64,000 nucleotides of DNA from Oscillospiraceae bacterium (GTDB lineage Bacteria; Bacillota; Clostridia; Oscillospirales; Acutalibacteraceae): NCBI GenBank assembly GCA_902790325.1, contig CADARP010000009.1, positions 7,822 through 71,821 of the forward strand, given 5' to 3'. The position numbers and the translations under genes are program-made. Below are positions 1 through 8,097 of the stretch, in pieces (positions within the stretch are counted from its first letter, which is position 1; the number at the start of each line of letters is the position of its first letter). The notes below the pieces were generated by a model, which saw nothing but the letters and a program-made list of their open reading frames with translations, did not search any database and was not told the DNA's origin.

Positions 1-11
1 CCGCCCGAAAC

Positions 12-125
12 GTTTTGCGGAGCAAAACACATCATTTTCTGCGAAGCGGAAAACATCATATTCCGAAGGAATACATCATGCGCCGCAGGCGCGCATCACA
101 CGCAGTTTGTCTCCGACAAACTGCG
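12..125. repeat. Array of five short hairpins joined by a 7-nt ACATCAT linker
   Basis: Five consecutive perfect or near-perfect inverted repeats, each closed by a 3-nt loop: 12-28 (GTTTTGC/GCAAAAC, loop GGA), 36-52 (TTTCTGC/GCGGAAA, loop GAA, one G-T pair), 60-72 (ATTCC/GGAAT, loop GAA), 80-92 (GCGCC/GGCGC, loop GCA) and 101-125 (11-bp stem from CGCAGTTTGTC, loop TCC). Stem sequences are unrelated to one another, but the linkers at 29-35, 53-59 and 73-79 are identical (ACATCAT); the linker at 93-99 is a degenerate GCATCAC. The array may begin before the window. It sits directly upstream of the penicillin-binding protein gene. Function unknown. Confidence 0.85.
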
Positions 126-172
126 GTTTTCCGGGGTATACTACCGATACAATCTGTTTTCAGGTGAACGAA

Positions 173-1744
173 ATGAAACGAGTTGTATCGGTCTTTTTTT
201 GTCTCATTTTTTCCTTTGCGCTGCTGATTCTGCGGCTGTACACGATCTCGACGGGACAGTCTGCCGAAAGCGCGGGAGCGGGCGGAACGCTGACGGTGGA
301 AGCGGCGCGTTCCAGAGGGTATATCTATGACCGCAGCGGTCTGCCGTTCGTGAATGAGACGGGCGTGCGCAAAGTTGTCGCCGCACCGTTTCCGGATGTG
401 CCGCAGCGTCTGCGCGGCGTAACGCGTCCGGATGCGTTTTCGGACGCACGCCGGCGCTGGTCGCGGGGGCTGCCCGCCGTTGTGCCGGTGACGGACGAAG
501 TCTCCGGTACGGGACTGTTTACGGTGATGCAGCCGGTCCGGTACGCAGCGCGGTTTCTGATCCCGCATCTGGCTGGGTACTGCGACGCGGCGGGACACGG
601 GGTGTGCGGACTCGAAAAGAGCTATGACGATCTGCTGTCGGAACGCGTCTGCCGCGTGACATTCGATGTAGACGCTGCTGGGCGTGTGCTCTGCGGCGGC
701 GATACACGCACAGCGGACGAGGGCGTCGCGTCGCCGCGCGGCGTGGAGCTGACGCTCGACAAGCGGCTGCAGGCGGCGGTGCGTGACGGACTGCTGCAGT
801 CGGACGTACGAAAAGGCGCGGCTGTGCTGTTGGATGCGAACAGCGGCGAGATCCGGGCAATGGTCAGCGTGCCGGAATTCGACGTGACGGACGTCGCGGC
901 AGGGCTCAACGATCCGGACGCGCCGTTCGTCGACCGCGCGCTGCAGAGCGTGAGCGTCGGATCGGTGTACAAGATGATCGTCGCGGCAGCGCTTCTGGAG
1001 CACGGCATAGGGGAGGACTATACCTATACCTGTACAGGCGAAACCGTGCAGAACGACGTGACGTTTCACTGCCATCTGCGCTCCGGTCACGGCGCGCTCA
1101 CGATGCCCGGCGCGCTCTCACACTCCTGCAATACGTGGTTTATCCATGCGGCCAAGGAGATCCCGGTATCGGAGATCCTGGATATGAGCTGGAAACTGGG
1201 GCTCGGCACCGCGGTTACGCTGGCGCCCGGGCTTGCCGGCAGCGCGGGGATACTGCCGGACGAAGCGGAAGTGCAGACGGACGCGGCGCGGGCGAACCTC
1301 GCGTTCGGACAGGGCAGGCTGACGGCGTCGCCCCTGCAGATCGCGGCGGCGACGGCGGCGTGCGTCAACGGCGGCGTTTGGTACGAACCGCGGCTGGTGC
1401 AGGCGCTGGTCGGCGACGGCGGCGAAAAGACGGCGCTGCCGAAATCGCAGGGGACACGGACGATGAAAGCGGAAACCTCCGCGCGGCTGCGGCGGATGCT
1501 GGTTTATGCCGCGTCCGAAACGAAACGTCTGACGTTCAAGGACTGCGGCGGCAAGACCGCAACGGCGCAGACCGGTGTTTACCGCGGCGGCGAGGAACAG
1601 CTCGGCACCTGGTACAGCGGCTTCTTTCCGGCGGAAAAACCACAGTATGTGCTGACTGTTTTCTGCGAGGACGGCACGTCCGGCGCGGCGGACTGCATCC
1701 CGGTTTTTCAGACGATCGCCCTGAAAATTTATAAAAACCCGTAA
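173..1744 (+). CDS. Penicillin-binding protein, SpoVD/FtsI-type transpeptidase
   Basis: Membrane-anchored D,D-transpeptidase that cross-links peptidoglycan outside the cell (523 aa). An N-terminal hydrophobic segment (about residues 4-21) is followed by a short dimerisation-type region (GYIYDRSG) and a penicillin-binding transpeptidase domain from about residue 205. The catalytic motifs are visible: SxxK as SVYK (Ser264), SxN as SCN (318-320), and the third motif as KTA (461-463) instead of the usual KTG. There is no PASTA domain. The ATG at 173 is chosen over an in-frame TTG at 107 because AGGTG lies just upstream and the signal/anchor segment follows immediately. SpoVD-like or generic class B PBP cannot be decided without neighbours such as mur or fts genes, none of which is present. 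Confidence 0.9.
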   Translation: MKRVVSVFFCLIFSFALLILRLYTISTGQSAESAGAGGTLTVEAARSRGYIYDRSGLPFVNETGVRKVVAAPFPDVPQRLRGVTRPDAFSDARRRWSRGLPAVVPVTDEVSGTGLFTVMQPVRYAARFLIPHLAGYCDAAGHGVCGLEKSYDDLLSERVCRVTFDVDAAGRVLCGGDTRTADEGVASPRGVELTLDKRLQAAVRDGLLQSDVRKGAAVLLDANSGEIRAMVSVPEFDVTDVAAGLNDPDAPFVDRALQSVSVGSVYKMIVAAALLEHGIGEDYTYTCTGETVQNDVTFHCHLRSGHGALTMPGALSHSCNTWFIHAAKEIPVSEILDMSWKLGLGTAVTLAPGLAGSAGILPDEAEVQTDAARANLAFGQGRLTASPLQIAAATAACVNGGVWYEPRLVQALVGDGGEKTALPKSQGTRTMKAETSARLRRMLVYAASETKRLTFKDCGGKTATAQTGVYRGGEEQLGTWYSGFFPAEKPQYVLTVFCEDGTSGAADCIPVFQTIALKIYKNP

Positions 1745-1761
1745 AAATATTGCAAAACCGG

Positions 1762-1790
1762 TTGCAACCGGGAAAAAGATGTTGTATAAT
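1762..1790 (+). promoter_or_regulatory. Sigma-A promoter for the 1821 gene
   Basis: TTGCAA at 1762-1767 and TATAAT at 1785-1790 with a 17-nt spacer, 30 nt before the ATG. A clear vegetative-type promoter just after the PBP stop codon. Confidence 0.75.
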
Positions 1791-1820
1791 AACTTTTACC
1801 AAAAAGAAAGGATGTTGATT

Positions 1821-2954
1821 ATGAAAGTGAAAAGAGTCCTTGCGGCGCTTTTGGCGGCAGTGCTTTTGCTCGGCTGTGTGCCGTTCACGGCAGGTGCGGC
1901 GAAGAAGGCGCATGTCCCGACGGAACTGTATGTCGGCGAAAAGAACAAGACCGAGCACAACCTGATCGAAAGATACGCCAACAGCAACGGCCCCGTCAAG
2001 GTTATCGCGATCGATACGACGACCCAGTCGTATTACGAGCTGACGAAGGAAGACGGCGTCGGCTACGTGCTTACGTTCTACAAAAACTACAGAATGTCCG
2101 AACTGATCGACAGCGTGGACGGATACTGCGGCCTGTACTGTGACGGCGACCTGACCGTCCGTATCGCCGGCGATGTGACGTTCGACGCGAACGATCCGAA
2201 GCACAAGGGCGCATGCGGCTGGATTGTCAAAGGTACGCTGACGATCGAGGGCAAGAAGACGACGGACGAGGGCGAAGAGGTTCCTTATCCGAGACTTACC
2301 GTATACGGCAGCAAGGCCAAGAATGCGGACGACGAGAGCAGCATCGGCATCTGGGCAGACACGCTTATGCTTCACAGACTTGCGGTCGTTGCCAGCGGCG
2401 GTTACTCCGCGCTCAAGGTCAACGATACGCTCGTGCTCGGCTATGCCACGCTCTATGCCAATACCGATGACGACATGAATCCGAACGGCGTCGATATGTT
2501 CACCTACAGCGTCGTCGCGAAGGACACGATCATGTTCGGCGGCTATTTCAAGGCGAACGGTCTGCTCGACGTCGACGGCTTCTACTTCAAGGAAGACAGC
2601 GACGCGGATTATGATTTCGACAAGAGAGTCGTCGTGTACCGCAAGGATTTCAATTTCCAGCGCGACAAGTACAGCGAGCGCTATAACAAATCGCTCAAGC
2701 TGTTCAAGAACTACAACGATATCCCCGAATGTCTGGACGTTTTCCTGACCTGTGAAGAGGTCGGCAGAAAGATCGCGGTGATCAACGGCAACGATCTGAC
2801 CATGAAACGCACCGGAGACGCGACTGTTTCCGTGAGCGTGCAGTGCGGCAGCGAGAGACTGGTTCTGGACGTTGCCGACGTAAACTGCTACCTGAAGTGG
2901 TACCAGTGGATCCCCTATCTCTTTGATATTATCATCCACGGGAGAAACGGCTGA
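1821..2954 (+). CDS. Secreted protein of unknown function
   Basis: A 377-aa exported protein. The ATG at 1821 is preceded by AAAGAAAGGA at good spacing. Residues 1-27 form a signal peptide (MKVKRV basic head, hydrophobic core, cleavage near TAGAA). The mature part is acidic and rich in short hydrophobic strands of the kind seen in parallel beta-helices (for example GYCGLYCDGDLTVRIAG and the following repeats of strand-turn-strand), then a more mixed C-terminus ending in a hydrophobic aromatic stretch (YLKWYQWIPYLFDIII). I recognise no enzyme motif. No sortase signal or dockerin is present. It has its own promoter and is followed by a terminator, so it is likely monocistronic. Confidence 0.8.
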   Translation: MKVKRVLAALLAAVLLLGCVPFTAGAAKKAHVPTELYVGEKNKTEHNLIERYANSNGPVKVIAIDTTTQSYYELTKEDGVGYVLTFYKNYRMSELIDSVDGYCGLYCDGDLTVRIAGDVTFDANDPKHKGACGWIVKGTLTIEGKKTTDEGEEVPYPRLTVYGSKAKNADDESSIGIWADTLMLHRLAVVASGGYSALKVNDTLVLGYATLYANTDDDMNPNGVDMFTYSVVAKDTIMFGGYFKANGLLDVDGFYFKEDSDADYDFDKRVVVYRKDFNFQRDKYSERYNKSLKLFKNYNDIPECLDVFLTCEEVGRKIAVINGNDLTMKRTGDATVSVSVQCGSERLVLDVADVNCYLKWYQWIPYLFDIIIHGRNG

Positions 2955-3002
2955 TCGAAGACCCCTGTCGGCAGCAGGCCGGCGTTTTCCGAACAACGAA
3001 CG

Positions 3003-3042
3003 ATCCGGAAGAGGACGGAAACGTCTTCCTCCGGATTTTTTT
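3003..3042 (+). terminator. Rho-independent terminator
   Basis: 15-bp imperfect stem (ATCCGGAAGAGGACG paired with CGTCTTCCTCCGGAT, one A-C mismatch and one G-T pair), GAAA loop, then seven T. Ends the 1821 transcript. Confidence 0.85.
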
Positions 3043-3049
3043 GTTTTTG

Positions 3050-3078
3050 TTGACGAAAAAGGGAAAACATGTTATGCT
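3050..3078 (+). promoter_or_regulatory. Promoter for the 3101 gene, extended -10
   Basis: TTGACG at 3050-3055, 17-nt spacer, TATGCT at 3073-3078 with an upstream TGT (TGn extended -10). Confidence 0.7.
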
Positions 3079-3100
3079 GAAAGCAAAGGAGATGATCCGG

Positions 3101-4216
3101 ATGAAGAAAAGAACGGTCAGAATGCTTTCGGTGCTTCTGTGCGTGTGCATGCTCGTCTGCGCAATAAGTCCGGCAGCGGGCGCGGCTGTCGGCGGGGCGT
3201 TTTCGACCATCGGAGACGTGCGGTTCTTCGGCGGCAAAATGCTCGATCGGATCGACCTGTCCGCACTGGTGCGCGACAGCGAAACGCTGGCCGAAGGCGC
3301 GTTGTTCCTTTGCCGCGTTTATGACGAGCCGGCGGCGGCGATCGAGTCCTGGAACTACATCCGAATTGCGAATTTCGAATTTATCTGCGAGAATCCCGGC
3401 GTGGCGGTCCTCTCGGACTACCCCGGCGCGTCCGCGCCGATCGAACCGGGGACGTATGTGCTGTTCTCTCCGCGCGGAAATCTGTTCGATGACGTGCCGT
3501 TTTATTCTTTCACGGCAAAAGAGTACTATCATAACGCTGATCCGGGCGCCGGCGGGCTGGTGCCGGTACGCGCCGGACTGCCCGAGTTCGGGGGCTTTAC
3601 CGTGACCAAAGCCGACGGCGAGACCGTCTATACCATGCAGATGACGCTGGTGCCGGAGCTTGTCGCGTTCTACGACGGCGTGAATCCGGACGGCGCGATC
3701 GAGATCGAGTGCAAATACGGCTACAACGCGGACGATACGTTTGCGACGGTCGCGGCGCGCCCCGCAGAATACGACGCGTCGAGCGGCGTGCTGACGATCG
3801 AGCTGCTCGCGCCGGACGGAACGGTCGGCGCACATCTGCACAACTTCTGCCTGGACGCGGACGACTACGGATATGTTTTTCAATTTACCTTTTTCAGCGG
3901 GCTTTTCACTTGCGGCGCAGCAAAATCGCTGCATGCGTTCGTGCAGATTTCCGGCGGTTCGATCAAGGGGATGCCGCGTCGTGTTTTCGCCGAAGACTAT
4001 ACGGCGGGCAAACTGCTGAAAGGGCTGAGCGGCAAACTGTGGTCGGAAAAACGCGCCCGGCGCAGGGCTGCTTTTCTGCTGATGCTGCCGCTGACAGTCC
4101 CGGTCTGCCTGCGTCTTGCGCGGGCATATCTGGACTCCGCGCGCGCTTTTGACGGTAACGCGGTTGACGGCGGACGCGCCGCTTTACGCGAGGCGCTGCG
4201 GCGGATCTGGCAATGA
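3101..4216 (+). CDS. Secreted protein of unknown function
   Basis: A 371-aa exported protein. Three in-frame ATGs lie close together (3074, 3092, 3101); 3101 is chosen because AAAGGAG ends 9 nt before it and the signal peptide (MKKRTVRMLSVLLCVCMLV, cleavage near SPAAGAA) starts there. The body looks like mixed beta strands and ends in a very basic, possibly helical tail (residues about 300-371, including WSEKRARRRAAF followed by a hydrophobic segment LLMLPLTVPVCLRLA). That segment could be a membrane stop-transfer helix with a short tail. No catalytic motif recognised. Own promoter and own terminator. Confidence 0.75.
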   Translation: MKKRTVRMLSVLLCVCMLVCAISPAAGAAVGGAFSTIGDVRFFGGKMLDRIDLSALVRDSETLAEGALFLCRVYDEPAAAIESWNYIRIANFEFICENPGVAVLSDYPGASAPIEPGTYVLFSPRGNLFDDVPFYSFTAKEYYHNADPGAGGLVPVRAGLPEFGGFTVTKADGETVYTMQMTLVPELVAFYDGVNPDGAIEIECKYGYNADDTFATVAARPAEYDASSGVLTIELLAPDGTVGAHLHNFCLDADDYGYVFQFTFFSGLFTCGAAKSLHAFVQISGGSIKGMPRRVFAEDYTAGKLLKGLSGKLWSEKRARRRAAFLLMLPLTVPVCLRLARAYLDSARAFDGNAVDGGRAALREALRRIWQ

Positions 4217-4222
4217 CGCTGC

Positions 4223-4255
4223 GGGCGGTCGGCACTGTGCCGGCCGTCCTTATTC
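4223..4255 (+). terminator. Rho-independent terminator-like hairpin
   Basis: Stem GGGCGGTCGGCAC / GTGCCGGCCGTCC (two G-T type pairs) with a minimal loop, followed by the T-rich TTATTCTATT. Placed seven bases after the stop of the 3101 gene. Confidence 0.65.
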
Positions 4256-4369
4256 TATTGCTGAAGTATGACGCGGAATACAGGCGGTTTATGCATTGGT
4301 TTTCGCTGTTTTGCACAAAAATGAGGCTCCATTTTTTACACATCAAACGTAAAAAATCGGATTTTTTCA

Positions 4370-4398
4370 TTGACATCCGATTCGTTTCCATATATAAT
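4370..4398 (+). promoter_or_regulatory. Consensus promoter for the 4512 dockerin gene
   Basis: TTGACA (4370-4375), 17 nt, TATAAT (4393-4398): perfect consensus hexamers. The leader of about 105 nt contains a small GGAGG/CCTCC hairpin (4461-4478) before the real ribosome binding site GGAGGTG at 4498-4504. Confidence 0.85.
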
Positions 4399-4511
4399 GT
4401 TTATGCAGTATGATGTTATATCTGTATGTGTTTCTGCATGCAGATTGACACGTTTCATCCGGAGGTCTTGCGGCCTCCGCCGGTTCCGAATATTATTGGA
4501 GGTGCTCAATC

Positions 4512-7500
4512 ATGAAAAAATCCGTTCGATTGATCAGCATTCTCATGGCTATGCTCCTGTGCTTCAGCTGTATGACCACAGGCGTATGGGCGGAGTATGC
4601 CGATTATTCGCATCCAGCGGGCACGAACTCGCTTGATCACCCGGTGATCAGCGCGTATCAGTGCGGCTCGCGGATCATGGACATTGTCGATAAGATGCTT
4701 TTCGACATGAACGAAGAAAAGGACGGCAAGCTCAAAGGCCACATCGGCTATACGCTCGACGTGGACTACGACCTTTCCTCCGTTGACGGCGCGCTCCGTT
4801 CTATCCGCAGTCTGCTGAGCTGCTGGGCATGGGACGCGATCGGCACCAGCATCGTCGGCGATCTGAAGCGCATCAACTTCGACTCGCTGCTTGCATCGCC
4901 CTACCGCACGACGGTCGGCGCCACGGATCTGCAGATCCTGTACGCGATGTTCGGTTTCCTGCGCGACAACAGAAACCTCATCGGTAAACTGGTCGACGGT
5001 CAGTGGGACAACGGTATGATCGGCAGCTTCCTGGATATGAACGACATCGTCGGCGACGTGCAGGGCATGATCAAGGAGATGGCTTTCAAGGCGCTGTTCA
5101 TGGACGGCGACACGGTCAAGGAAGGCACGCTTGTCACCAAGGAAAGCTCGCTCGATGATATGATCAACGAGTTCCTGTATTCCTTCATCGGCGGCGAAGA
5201 CGCGGTGCTTCCGAGTCTGGAGTCCGAGATCGTCAAGGGCGGCGGCATGAGCGCGCCCGGCAAGGGTAACTTCAAGCTGAACAACATCACGGTCTATCAG
5301 CTTATCCGCTACTTCCTGCGTGCGGCCATCGTCGACTTCGGCAAGCCCATGCTGACCGATCTGCTCAGCGGCAACGACATGGTGCTGTCTCTGGTCACCG
5401 GCCTGCTCGAGATCGAGGTGCCTCAGGCGCCCGAAGGCGCGGACCCCATCCCGCAAGAGGAGATTGTGGATTTCGTCGTTGATAATGTTCTCGACCTGCG
5501 CAACGGCGCGCTGTCCAAGTTCATCTCCGTGACGGACGACGGCGTGTCTCTGACGACCGACTTCCAGACGCTGCTTCGTCAGCTGCTGGATACGGCGCAG
5601 GCGCTCATGGGCAGCCTGACTTCCTACGACACCGTCGAGAAGTGGGATGCCGAAGGCGTTGCCCAGCTCACCGAGCCGCAGATGCTCGCGTACCTGGTGC
5701 GCACCCTGCTGACGAGCATGATCGACTACATGGATATCCCGAAGACGATGCCGCAGCGCAATGAAAAGACCGGCGTCGTGACGGAAGTCCCGATCAACGG
5801 CTACGCGCTTGCAACCTACACCCTGATCAACATCATGGCGGACAAGATGCCCGAGAAGAACTACTACGCCATGATCGAAAACTACAAGAACGGCGATCCC
5901 GGCGAGAAACTCAACCCCGGATTCATCCCCGGAAAGTATGAAGAACCCGCCGCCTTCACGGTTCTGGCCGACTACATGTACTACTTCCTGAACGCCAAGA
6001 CCACCATGGCGATCCCGGCCGGTCTGACGTTCGACCAGACGCTGCAGTGGATCTTCAACTGGATTATCGACCAGTTCGGCGGTCTGATGCGCACAAACAA
6101 CCTCGACCTCAGAACCACGCCCACCACGCAGAACATGGTCGTTTGGAAGAACATGGACGCGCTGCTGTGGAACAACGTGCTCAACATTACGTGGCTGCCC
6201 GACGATTACGTCTCGTCCTTCAAGGACACCAGCGGCAACTACACCGGCAACGTGACGCATTCGATCCTGCTGGATAACCTGCTGTACACGATCGTCAACC
6301 TCGACCTCAGCCAGCTCAACAACGTGCTGAGCCTGTTCAATACGTATCAGGGCACGATCGCCGGCTATCCCTCCAAGGCGGACGGCGAACTGAACCAGAA
6401 CGTGATCAAGTTCGTGCTCACGCTGCTCAAGCGTCTGCTCAACGGTATGTTCCAGAGCGACAACGCGCTGTTCGCGGGCACCTCGATCAACTGCCTTGAG
6501 GACATCGTTTCCAAGACAAAGTACGACGGCAAGACGAACCTGCGCATCCTTGTTGAGAACCTTGCCAATCTGCTGTCGGTGTACGGCGAACCGATCCTGA
6601 TGTCCGCGCTCCCGATCGTGGCAAAGGCGCTGATCAACAACGATGAGTTTGCCGAGAACTACGACATCTATCCTCCCGGAAGCCCCGGCTACGGCATCGT
6701 CGATCTGCGCAACAGACTGAGCGCGCAGCAGCCGAGCAACGAGCTGTCTCAGGATATGATGACGGACGAAAACTACTTCTTCTTCGGCAGCGAGGACTTC
6801 GACAAAGAGAACCTGTATAAGTACTACAACTGGAGAACGGTCTTCAGAGACGCAAGCAAGATGGACGAAGACTATGAAGAGGATCTTGCGGCACTGAATA
6901 ACGCGCTGTCGAGCGCACAGACCGAGCTTGCAAAGGCAAGAAGCGAAGGCGCGGCAGCGGATGTGATCAAGTCGCTGACGGACAAAGTCGCCAAGAAGCA
7001 GCAGGATATCACCGATTTCTACCGTGAGATCGAAGTCCTGACATACAGAATGGACTACTACTACCAGCAGCTTGTGTATCGCGCAGTCAACGACAGCCAG
7101 CTTCGGTATGAGTTCAACCGCGCCAAGGATAACTACGGCTTCGGCGCCTACGGCTCTTCGACTGCACACGGCGTAAAGAACATGTCGAAAGACTTTACAC
7201 GCACGACTTGGAACGCCTATAACGCTGCGTACAACTTTGCAAAGCAGGTGCTTCTCAAGGTTGCCAACGATCCGTCGAGCGTGCGCCAGTCCATGATCAC
7301 CGCCGCGCGCGAACTGCTGATCGTGGCACAGAAGGAACTGAAATTCTTCGTGGGCGACGCGGACTACAGCGAGCTGTTCCGTATGATCCAGATGGCACAG
7401 GCCAGAGTGGACGAGAGCATCGCGGACGCGACGGCATATGTTCAGGATACCATCGACCAGCTTGTCGCTGCACTGAACACGGCACTGGCCGTTGACACAG

Positions 7501-8027
7501 GTTACGACAGCGAAGGTCAGGAACTGATCGACGAAGCTGTGGCAGCGCTGCAGGAAGCGTACGACGCAGTCATTGAGCAGCCGCAGATCGCCAAGGCGCT
7601 CGGCTCCACGACAGTCCTCGACAAGTCGAGAATGGTCGTGTACGGCATGCGTGAAAAGCTTCAGAATTACCTCGCGTACGTGCGTAACCGCGGCGTCGGC
7701 GTTCTGGTCTACGAAAAGACGGATCGCGGCGACGGCACCGGTACGGGCGCCAAGATCGGCCTCCAGCTTGAATACGGCGGAGAGACAGTCCAGGCGTATA
7801 CCGTCATCATCTTCGGCGACGTGGACGGCGACTGCCGTGCGGATGCCACCGACGCCAACTGGGTCTATCGCTACAAGGCGAACATGCTGGATAACGCCCA
7901 GATCCCGGATTATGTCCTCGATGCTGCGGACGTCACCGGCGACGGTGTTGTGGACTATGTGGACGCGTATTACCTGCGTCAGTCCGGTATCCAGAAGTAC
8001 ACGGTCAACCAGCGCGGCGAAGTATAA
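4512..8027 (+). CDS. Large secreted protein with C-terminal dockerin type I domain
   Basis: An 1171-aa exported protein. Signal peptide at residues 1-27 (basic MKKSVR, hydrophobic core, cleavage near GVWA). The long middle part is mostly helical with no recognised catalytic motif. Residues about 785-840 form a heptad-like charged region (predicted coiled coil), and 960-1030 is another helical segment resembling FIVAR-type surface repeats. Residues about 1098-1171 carry a dockerin type I module with two calcium-loop repeats (DVDGDCRADATDA and DVTGDGVVDYVDA), which normally binds a cohesin on a scaffoldin or cell-surface partner. No cohesin is encoded in this window. Start fixed by GGAGGTG 7 nt upstream. 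Role inferred: extracellular, attached non-covalently through the dockerin. Confidence 0.85.
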   Translation: MKKSVRLISILMAMLLCFSCMTTGVWAEYADYSHPAGTNSLDHPVISAYQCGSRIMDIVDKMLFDMNEEKDGKLKGHIGYTLDVDYDLSSVDGALRSIRSLLSCWAWDAIGTSIVGDLKRINFDSLLASPYRTTVGATDLQILYAMFGFLRDNRNLIGKLVDGQWDNGMIGSFLDMNDIVGDVQGMIKEMAFKALFMDGDTVKEGTLVTKESSLDDMINEFLYSFIGGEDAVLPSLESEIVKGGGMSAPGKGNFKLNNITVYQLIRYFLRAAIVDFGKPMLTDLLSGNDMVLSLVTGLLEIEVPQAPEGADPIPQEEIVDFVVDNVLDLRNGALSKFISVTDDGVSLTTDFQTLLRQLLDTAQALMGSLTSYDTVEKWDAEGVAQLTEPQMLAYLVRTLLTSMIDYMDIPKTMPQRNEKTGVVTEVPINGYALATYTLINIMADKMPEKNYYAMIENYKNGDPGEKLNPGFIPGKYEEPAAFTVLADYMYYFLNAKTTMAIPAGLTFDQTLQWIFNWIIDQFGGLMRTNNLDLRTTPTTQNMVVWKNMDALLWNNVLNITWLPDDYVSSFKDTSGNYTGNVTHSILLDNLLYTIVNLDLSQLNNVLSLFNTYQGTIAGYPSKADGELNQNVIKFVLTLLKRLLNGMFQSDNALFAGTSINCLEDIVSKTKYDGKTNLRILVENLANLLSVYGEPILMSALPIVAKALINNDEFAENYDIYPPGSPGYGIVDLRNRLSAQQPSNELSQDMMTDENYFFFGSEDFDKENLYKYYNWRTVFRDASKMDEDYEEDLAALNNALSSAQTELAKARSEGAAADVIKSLTDKVAKKQQDITDFYREIEVLTYRMDYYYQQLVYRAVNDSQLRYEFNRAKDNYGFGAYGSSTAHGVKNMSKDFTRTTWNAYNAAYNFAKQVLLKVANDPSSVRQSMITAARELLIVAQKELKFFVGDADYSELFRMIQMAQARVDESIADATAYVQDTIDQLVAALNTALAVDTGYDSEGQELIDEAVAALQEAYDAVIEQPQIAKALGSTTVLDKSRMVVYGMREKLQNYLAYVRNRGVGVLVYEKTDRGDGTGTGAKIGLQLEYGGETVQAYTVIIFGDVDGDCRADATDANWVYRYKANMLDNAQIPDYVLDAADVTGDGVVDYVDAYYLRQSGIQKYTVNQRGEV

Positions 8028-8048
8028 ACGTAAACCAAACACACAACC

Positions 8049-8082
8049 GGCAGGTCGTCTCTTGCAGGCGGCCTGCCTTTTT
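8049..8082 (+). terminator. Rho-independent terminator
   Basis: 12-bp stem GGCAGGTCGTCT / AGGCGGCCTGCC (two G-T pairs), loop CTTGC, then TTTTT. Separates the dockerin gene from the glycosidase gene, which begins 15 nt later. Confidence 0.85.
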
Positions 8083-8097
8083 GTTCGGAGGTGTACC

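Noticed and set aside
12-125. CRISPR array
   Set aside because: The repeated part is only 7 nt, spacers are palindromes of 13-25 nt, and no cas genes are nearby.
4512-8027. Cellulosomal glycoside hydrolase
   Set aside because: A dockerin is present but no catalytic domain of any GH family can be seen in the rest of the chain.
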